From the NCBI GenBank assembly GCA_028864975.1, contig JAGWLG010000006.1, positions 1-64,000 on the forward strand: 64,000 bases of DNA, in the 5' to 3' direction. Positions 59,624 through 64,000 of the stretch are shown piece by piece. How positions within the stretch are numbered: position 1 is the stretch's first letter; each line of letters opens with the position of its first letter. Source of the stretch: Thermoplasmata archaeon (GTDB lineage Archaea; Thermoplasmatota; Thermoplasmata; Lutacidiplasmatales; UBA184). A model generated the notes under the pieces. The model made no database searches and was not told the DNA's origin. It saw only the letters and a list, made by a program, of their open reading frames with translations. The position numbers and the translations under genes were made by a program.

Positions 59624-60781
59624 ATGAGCCCAAGCACCAAGGAGATCCGCGGCCCTCGGCCCGGTGCCCGTCAAGAGATGGGGAAGAAGTCTGCCGGCGA
59701 GCGGGTTCGCGCCCTGTGGTGGGAGCGGGGCGCGCTACGTGCGATCGACCAACGACGACTTCCGCGCGAGCTCAAGGTCCTGCGGCTCACCAAGGTCGGT
59801 GAGGTCGCCGACGCGATCCGAACGCTCGCCGTCCGGGGAGCACCGACCATCGGGGTCGCCGCTGCGTACGGTATGGTCCTCGCCTCGCACGACCCGCGAT
59901 GGTCCGCCACGACCGCCGCGCGCCTGTTGGGGTCGACCCGGCCGACCGCGCACGACCTGTTCGTCGGCATTGGGGTGGTGCGTCGGGCCTGGGACGAGGG
60001 AGAGGACCTTCTCGGAGCCGCCGAGGGCTATCGCGACGCGGTGGTAGAGGAGTGCAGGGCGATCGGGAGTGCCGGCGCTCCCCTGGTCGCCCCCCATGCT
60101 CGCGTGCTCACGCACTGCAACGCGGGCGCGCTCGCGACGGTCGAATGGGGGACCGCGCTGGCCCCCGTGCGACTGGCGTACCGCGAGGGGCGCGACCCCT
60201 TTGTCTGGGTGGACGAGACGCGCCCTCTGCTGCAGGGGGCGAGGTTGACCGCATGGGAGCTTGAACAGGAGGGCATTCGACATGCCGTGATCGCGGACAA
60301 CGCCGCCGGCCACTTTCTTCATCGACGCGAGGTGGACCTGGTCATCGTGGGTGCCGACCGGATCACCCGTTCCGGCGACTTCGCGAACAAGGTCGGAACG
60401 TACGAGAAGGCCGTGCTCGCCCATGAGAACGGGGTTCCCTTCTACGTGGCGGCCCCTTGGAGCACCTTCGACCCTCGGTTGGAGAAGGGGGAGGACATCC
60501 CCGTGGAGGAGCGCGCCCGCGAGGAGGTCACCACGTGGGGGCAGGTCGTGACCGCCCCCGAAGGCTCTCCGGCCCGGAACCCCGCCTTCGACGTGACCCC
60601 CTCGAGGTACGTGACCGCCTTCGTCACTCCTGCGGGGCTTGTGTCACCGGGGAGGATCTCGTCCCTGCTTCGGGCGCACCGTCCTGAACGCCCGGTCCAT
60701 GAGCACGGGACCCACTTGGACAGCGTGCGGCTGGACCCGAAGGGCGCCGTGCGACCCCGCCGTGCACGCCTTCGGAGCTGA
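59624..60781 (+). CDS. mtnA: S-methyl-5-thioribose-1-phosphate isomerase
   Basis: 385 residues. MtnA blocks are 'LAVRGAPTIGVAAAYG' (about 67-82), 'RVLTHCNAGALATVEWG' (about 158-174), 'VWVDETRPLLQGARLTAWEL', 'DLVIVGADRITRSGDFANKVGTYEKAVLA' (about 240-268) and 'FDVTPSRYVTAFVT'. It isomerises MTR-1-P to MTRu-1-P in methionine salvage. Some archaeal homologues act on related pentose phosphates. The C-terminus is about 45 residues longer than usual and basic. The gene begins 37 bp after phosphofructokinase. Confidence 0.9.
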   Translation: MSPSTKEIRGPRPGARQEMGKKSAGERVRALWWERGALRAIDQRRLPRELKVLRLTKVGEVADAIRTLAVRGAPTIGVAAAYGMVLASHDPRWSATTAARLLGSTRPTAHDLFVGIGVVRRAWDEGEDLLGAAEGYRDAVVEECRAIGSAGAPLVAPHARVLTHCNAGALATVEWGTALAPVRLAYREGRDPFVWVDETRPLLQGARLTAWELEQEGIRHAVIADNAAGHFLHRREVDLVIVGADRITRSGDFANKVGTYEKAVLAHENGVPFYVAAPWSTFDPRLEKGEDIPVEERAREEVTTWGQVVTAPEGSPARNPAFDVTPSRYVTAFVTPAGLVSPGRISSLLRAHRPERPVHEHGTHLDSVRLDPKGAVRPRRARLRS

Positions 60782-60786
60782 GCGCG

Positions 60787-61518
60787 ATGCCGACCGACGA
60801 GGACTTAGGGGCCCCGCCGAACGCGACGGAGACCTCTGCGGACGGGCTCGACGCGGCGCCCGGACGCCGGCGCTCCGTCCTGGACCCCGTCGTGGAATAC
60901 TACTCCGCCCGGACCGAGGGGGACCTCCCATGGGAGAGCGGTGACGCGTACCTCCTGGGACAGCTGGGTCGTGCCGCGATCGTCGTCCTTGCCTCGTTCG
61001 GGCTCCTCTACCTTCTGTCCCCTGTCGCGATCCTCGGCACAGGGGCGGCGCTCCGGGTCGGCGTCTCGCTCTGGGGCACCGCCGTCTTCGTCGTGCTTTC
61101 TGTGGTGGCCGCCGTGCTCCTGATCGCGACCGCCCTGTTCGTGGCAAGGTGCCGAAGTCTCCTCTCCCACGCCATGATCCTTCAGACGGACGTCCCGTGG
61201 AGGGAGATGGTGCTGGAAACGGGGAAACGGCTCAAGGCCCTTGGGGTGAAGGCCAAGCGGACACGTCTGCGGGAGCGGGGCCTCGTCGTGGGCTACCGGT
61301 TTCCGGTCCGTTCCGACCTCGCCCCGCTCAAGGTTCTGGGCTCGCCCCTCGGATACATCACGTGGGGTGGCGCGAAGAGCCTCCTCGTCGTTCCCCTCCC
61401 CCTCTTTCGGAACGCTCGCTGGGGCCAGGACATCGACCGCATGGTGCGGGATGTTCTGGCGTGGGAGAGGCCGGACCGGGTCCGGACGCCAGCCACCGCC
61501 TCCTTGGATGAGGAATAG
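60787..61518 (+). CDS. membrane protein of unknown function
   Basis: 243 residues. An acidic N-terminal stretch (1-55), two adjacent membrane helices (about 63-85 and 93-117) and a cytoplasmic basic domain of about 120 residues ('RLKALGVKAKRTRLRERGLVVGYRF...') are visible. I do not recognise it. The ATG is five bases after the mtnA stop, so it is in the same operon. Confidence 0.72.
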   Translation: MPTDEDLGAPPNATETSADGLDAAPGRRRSVLDPVVEYYSARTEGDLPWESGDAYLLGQLGRAAIVVLASFGLLYLLSPVAILGTGAALRVGVSLWGTAVFVVLSVVAAVLLIATALFVARCRSLLSHAMILQTDVPWREMVLETGKRLKALGVKAKRTRLRERGLVVGYRFPVRSDLAPLKVLGSPLGYITWGGAKSLLVVPLPLFRNARWGQDIDRMVRDVLAWERPDRVRTPATASLDEE

Positions 61519-61570
61519 CCAAGGTCTCGGTGCCCCTGTGGCTCCTGGCGGCCCTCAAGAAGAGGGGAGC

Positions 61571-61674
61571 GCCCCGATCGGGAGTCTCCGAAGGCGGTTA
61601 GGACCGCCGCCCTCCTTTGAACCCGAGCCCACGGCTCGACAGACCGTGATCCTAGACCACTAGACTATCGGGGC
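61571..61674 (-). tRNA. tRNA-Asp(GTC) interrupted within the T-loop
   Basis: Read leftward from 61674: acceptor GCCCCGA pairs perfectly with the 3' strand TCGGGGC. A D-arm 'GTCTAGTGGTCTAGGAT' follows, then the anticodon stem ACGGT/GCCGT with a seven-base loop CTGTCGA (anticodon GTC). The T-stem TCGGG pairs with CCCGA, but TTCAAA and the 3' strand are separated by about 32 extra bases (about 61584-61615) that hold an internal GGCGG/CCGCC dyad. Removal of this insert restores a seven-base T-loop (TTCAAAT, or TTCAACT/TTCGACT with shifted ends) and a 72-nt tRNA. No CCA is encoded, and cca is in the window. A TATA box precedes it. Confidence 0.85.
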
Positions 61675-61697
61675 GCGAGGCCGCGCAGCCTCACGGA

Positions 61698-61710
61698 CCA
61701 TAATAAGGCC
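61698..61710 (-). promoter_or_regulatory. TATA box for the tRNA-Asp gene
   Basis: Read leftward the element is ggccttattatgg, centred about 30 nt before the first tRNA base. This is the usual distance for a tRNA transcript with a few extra 5' bases. Confidence 0.65.
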
Positions 61711-61896
61711 TACGAAGGACATCGATGCGCTCCGCCGACGGTAGGACCCCGAGACGTCGCACGGACCCGTCTCGGACCGCGGCGACGGAGCCGGGGGTTG
61801 AACGGTGGGACGGCCGCGGAGGAGTCCTGCGAGGTCTCGGTTGCCGGTCGAGAAGCCCAGAACCCGGGCCGGAGGAGGATGCAGAGGGGCGGCGTC

Positions 61897-62313
61897 CTAC
61901 GGGAACGAGGGGCTTGCATCCACCTTGAGCGCGTCCTCAGGGTTCTCCAAGGTCTTCTGCGGAGCGACCTTGCGGGGAGCGAGCAGGGAAGGGCTCGCGT
62001 ACCCCGCAGAACGAGCAAGGTCGGGGTGCTTGAGCATGAGTTCGGCCCAGCTCCCGTAGGTTTGCAGGCGGGCGAGCAGCGGGGCGTGGCCGCGGCGTTG
62101 CTCGATCACCGAGTGCACGACCAAGGGGCTAGCCCCCTCCGTCCGGTAGAGCGTGCGGTGGACCGTCAGGGATGCCCCCGTGGGTGGTGGAGAAAGCTCC
62201 GGTCCCGGGTCCACCGGGTCGCTCGCCAGCTGCTCGCCGTCAAGCTCGACGCTGCGGAACGCTTGGCCGTCCGACGTGAAGAACCCGACGGGAAGTCGGT
62301 GGTGTTCGCTCAT
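61897..62313 (-). CDS. unknown small protein, second gene of a pair
   Basis: 138 residues, soluble, with no recognised motif. 'LPVGFFTSDGQAFRSVELDGEQL' looks like a short beta-rich domain, followed by 'LVVHSVIEQRRGHAPLLARLQTYGSWAELML'. The start overlaps the stop of the upstream zinc-ribbon gene by four bases (ATGA), which is the main evidence that it is real. The function cannot be inferred. Confidence 0.55.
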   Translation of the reverse strand: MSEHHRLPVGFFTSDGQAFRSVELDGEQLASDPVDPGPELSPPPTGASLTVHRTLYRTEGASPLVVHSVIEQRRGHAPLLARLQTYGSWAELMLKHPDLARSAGYASPSLLAPRKVAPQKTLENPEDALKVDASPSFP

Positions 62314-62858
62314 GGTTGTTCCTCTTCCTCGCCCTGGACCTCCTCGATCACGCAGGAAGCGCCGCGTGGACGCCAGGAGGCAGGGCCTCCTGGACTGTCG
62401 GGGACGGCCACCACCTTGATCGGCGGGGTCCGAGGGAGATGCTCAGGGATGGGTGGAGGTCGAAGGAGCTCTCGATGCGAGCTCGCTCGTCGTGAGGCTC
62501 GGGAGGGGAGGGCGCGGCCACCCGCGGCGAAGAGGTCCTGCATCCGCTCGATCGGCAGAGGAGAAGGCGCGGTACGCTCGGTCCGACGGGCCGAAGAACG
62601 GGTGTATGGCTCGATGCCAGACGGCCACGATGGGACGAGGGACCAACCTCCCATGACCGGCATCAGAGCGGGCAGGCGGACCGAGGGCGTGGAAGCTCGC
62701 AGCATGCAGAGCGATCCGTGCGCGAGCGGCTCTTCCGGAAGAGGAGCGGCCACCACGCTTTCGCAGTAGAAGCAGTAGAGGTTCTCGAAGCTCTCGCGCC
62801 GAGTCTGCTCCCCACCGCACTGTGGACACACCCTGGATCCTGGTTCGGTTCTCGACAT
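62310..62858 (-). CDS. zinc-ribbon protein of unknown function
   Basis: 182 residues. An N-terminal zinc ribbon is formed by Cys11/Cys14 ('CPQCGG') and Cys29/Cys32 ('CFYC'). The rest is Pro/Arg/Ser-rich, and the C-terminus is acidic ('EVQGEEEEQP'). It is coupled to the next gene by ATGA. A TATA-like box (read leftward, cctttaatcg, about 62955-62964) would leave a leader of about 75 nt. A nucleic-acid or protein-binding role is possible but unsupported. Confidence 0.55.
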   Translation of the reverse strand: MSRTEPGSRVCPQCGGEQTRRESFENLYCFYCESVVAAPLPEEPLAHGSLCMLRASTPSVRLPALMPVMGGWSLVPSWPSGIEPYTRSSARRTERTAPSPLPIERMQDLFAAGGRALPSRASRRASSHRELLRPPPIPEHLPRTPPIKVVAVPDSPGGPASWRPRGASCVIEEVQGEEEEQP

Positions 62859-62939
62859 TCCTACGCTCCCTGGGCCAGGGGACGTGCAAACCTCCGCGAG
62901 GAGGCGGAGGGGAGCACGTGTTCCCGCGTGTGCTCATGG

Positions 62940-63284
62940 AAATAGGGGAGACCCTTCGATTAAAGGTTGCTAGTTTGTAACAAAGTGAAGTGGATTGCCG
63001 TCAAAATGTGGCATTGCGAACGAATTACATCGTATCCATCGTGATAGCGCTGCCTTGGTGAGCCTGCGCCCCGGAGGAGCGCACGGCCATCTCTCCGAAT
63101 GGGTACGGGAGACCTTTCCCGACGCTCTGCCATCGCCGGTGACGGCTATCCGATTGGTAAGCGGCCCGTTTTCAACCTGCGAATACGTAGAAGTTGCGGA
63201 GCGAGGATCCGACCTCGAAGGCTGCACGGGCGGTCCGCCGCACGCAGGGCTGACGAGGCCTCGCTCCTATTGGAGGAATCTTTG
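62940..63284. other. AT-richer gap without a recognisable gene
   Basis: About 345 bp, noticeably less GC-rich than the rest, especially 62955-63045 (gattaaagg, agtttgtaacaaagtg, cgaattacatcg). A leftward TATA-like element at 62955 and the Shine-Dalgarno (GGAGGA) of the next gene at the right edge are the only signals I can name. Short frames exist on both strands but none has coding character. Confidence 0.4.
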
Positions 63285-64000
63285 GTGTTCCTAGAGCATC
63301 TGCCCCTCGAGCTCCGAGAATTCCTCTCCATGCCCTCGACTCGGACCTTGCTTGTCCACGGAGGTCCTGGCAGTGGCCGGACCAGCCTCGGTCTGGCCCT
63401 GGCGGTGGCCTCTCCAGGTCGGAAGGTATTCTTCTCCGGACGCAACCCCGCCCAGGAGGTCCGTCGACAGTTCGGATGGCTGGCGGGGCCGGCGGGCCGG
63501 GACGTGGAGTTCCTGGACGAGAGCGAAGCCTTGCTGTCGCGGCCCCAGCATCTGCGCCTGGGTCCCACCCTTCCACGACCCGCCGGTCCGGGACGCCGCC
63601 CTTCCACGCCTCCCCCCCTACCCACGAAGGTCCAGGAGGCGCTGCCCCAGGGGCTTCGTGAGCTCCTCCTTCGCACGAACGAGGCCACGCCCACCATCGT
63701 GGTGCTGGACAGTCTGGAGGCTCTGCTCGAACACGTGCAGCGAGGCTTGAGCCGGGGCCTAAGCCGACCGTTGGGACGGGAGGACATCGCGGCGATGCTC
63801 CTGCAGGGGCTCTCGCGAACCCCGGCGCACTTCGTGCTGCTCTCCGAATCCACGGCGCCCGACCAGACCGACTACCTCGTGGACGGGCTGGTCACGCTGG
63901 ACGAGCGATCGGTCGAGGGCCTGCCGTTGCGACTGCTCACCGTCCAGAAGATGCGGGGCGCCCAGCGCAGCCACTTCCGGTACCCTTTCACGCTCGACGG
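63285..64000 (+). CDS. GvpD/KaiC-like ATPase, truncated by the window end
   Basis: The first 238 residues of a protein that continues beyond the window. GTG 63285 is preceded by GGAGGAATCTTT. 'LPLELREFLS' and the P-loop 'LLVHGGPGSGRTSLGLALAV' parallel the GvpD-like protein at 5620 ('ELLAFLTEG...RGRPGTGKTSLALEML'), as do 'TIVVLDSLEALLEHV' (Walker B) and 'HFVLLSEST..DQTDYLVDGLVTL'. The Walker A lysine is replaced by Arg (codon CGG), so nucleotide hydrolysis may be weak or lost. The two genes are paralogues about 57 kb apart. Confidence 0.75.
   Translation, partial: MFLEHLPLELREFLSMPSTRTLLVHGGPGSGRTSLGLALAVASPGRKVFFSGRNPAQEVRRQFGWLAGPAGRDVEFLDESEALLSRPQHLRLGPTLPRPAGPGRRPSTPPPLPTKVQEALPQGLRELLLRTNEATPTIVVLDSLEALLEHVQRGLSRGLSRPLGREDIAAMLLQGLSRTPAHFVLLSESTAPDQTDYLVDGLVTLDERSVEGLPLRLLTVQKMRGAQRSHFRYPFTLD

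Noticed and set aside
62970-63294. Small genes in the AT-richer patch (a 99-codon frame rightward, an 85-codon frame leftward)
   Set aside because: Neither has a Shine-Dalgarno, a promoter at the right distance or a plausible protein-like composition.
1-64000. CRISPR arrays, insertion sequences or prophage
   Set aside because: No regularly spaced repeats, transposase-like or phage structural proteins were recognised.

Overview
The window is about two-thirds G+C and archaeal. It encodes a TATA-binding protein, an Orc1/Cdc6 replication initiator, an archaeal (class I) CCA-adding enzyme, TrmY, a small OB-fold RPA-type protein, several KaiC-like ATPases and a beta-CASP RNase. Many genes have a TATA-like box centred about 26 nt before an ATG or GTG, which implies leaderless mRNAs. 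A DUF6015-like protein, VKOR plus a DUF929 thioredoxin-like protein, a DUF835 protein and long Ser/Thr/Gly-rich single-anchor surface proteins point to a high-GC member of the Thermoplasmatota. That placement is inference. I see no CRISPR array, insertion sequence or prophage, and the window reads as chromosomal core with a few accessory patches.

Layout. 1-5.4 kb: end of an ABC exporter, a VKOR/DUF929 disulfide pair, cobT and a CoA-type Nudix hydrolase. 5.6-8.1 kb: a GvpD/KaiC-like ATPase and a companion. 8.1-14 kb: tbp, TatD-like hydrolase, thymidylate kinase, Orc1/Cdc6 and a large TPR protein. 14-18 kb: a kelch surface protein, then lipA. 18-24.5 kb: cca and amrS (divergent), a methyltransferase, a DUF6015-like protein, trmY and an FtsZ-like GTPase. 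24.5-30 kb: a tandem ribbon-helix-helix regulator upstream of that FtsZ-like gene, membrane proteins, a zinc carboxypeptidase, queC and DUF92. 30-34 kb: an orphan DNA methyltransferase, a HAD phosphatase, a KaiC-like ATPase, a Nudix hydrolase, a 59-residue membrane protein and an AsnB-type PP-loop protein.

34.2-39.8 kb is the least conventional part. Three co-directional genes encode a von Willebrand A protein, a P-loop GTPase-like protein with a Pro/Ala-rich leader, and an 853-residue coiled-coil protein. I treat this as a candidate undescribed system. It is followed by a 1001-residue cell-surface protein whose cytoplasmic tail runs antisense into an eIF2B-family gene.

43-52 kb: a B12-type radical SAM enzyme and a UbiD-family decarboxylase (candidate archaeal mevalonate-pathway step), MscL with a C-terminal zinc ribbon, a JAMM protease / NAD kinase / inositol-phosphatase-like operon, a beta-CASP RNase and an Obg/Nog1-like GTPase. 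54-61.5 kb: the OB-fold protein, the split glycine decarboxylase (gcvPA/gcvPB, which fits lipA upstream), a prolidase, a phosphofructokinase with pyrophosphate-type signature residues, and mtnA. A tRNA-Asp gene interrupted in its T-loop lies at 61.6 kb. The right end holds two small unknown genes, an AT-richer patch and a truncated second GvpD/KaiC-like ATPase with Arg in place of the Walker A Lys.
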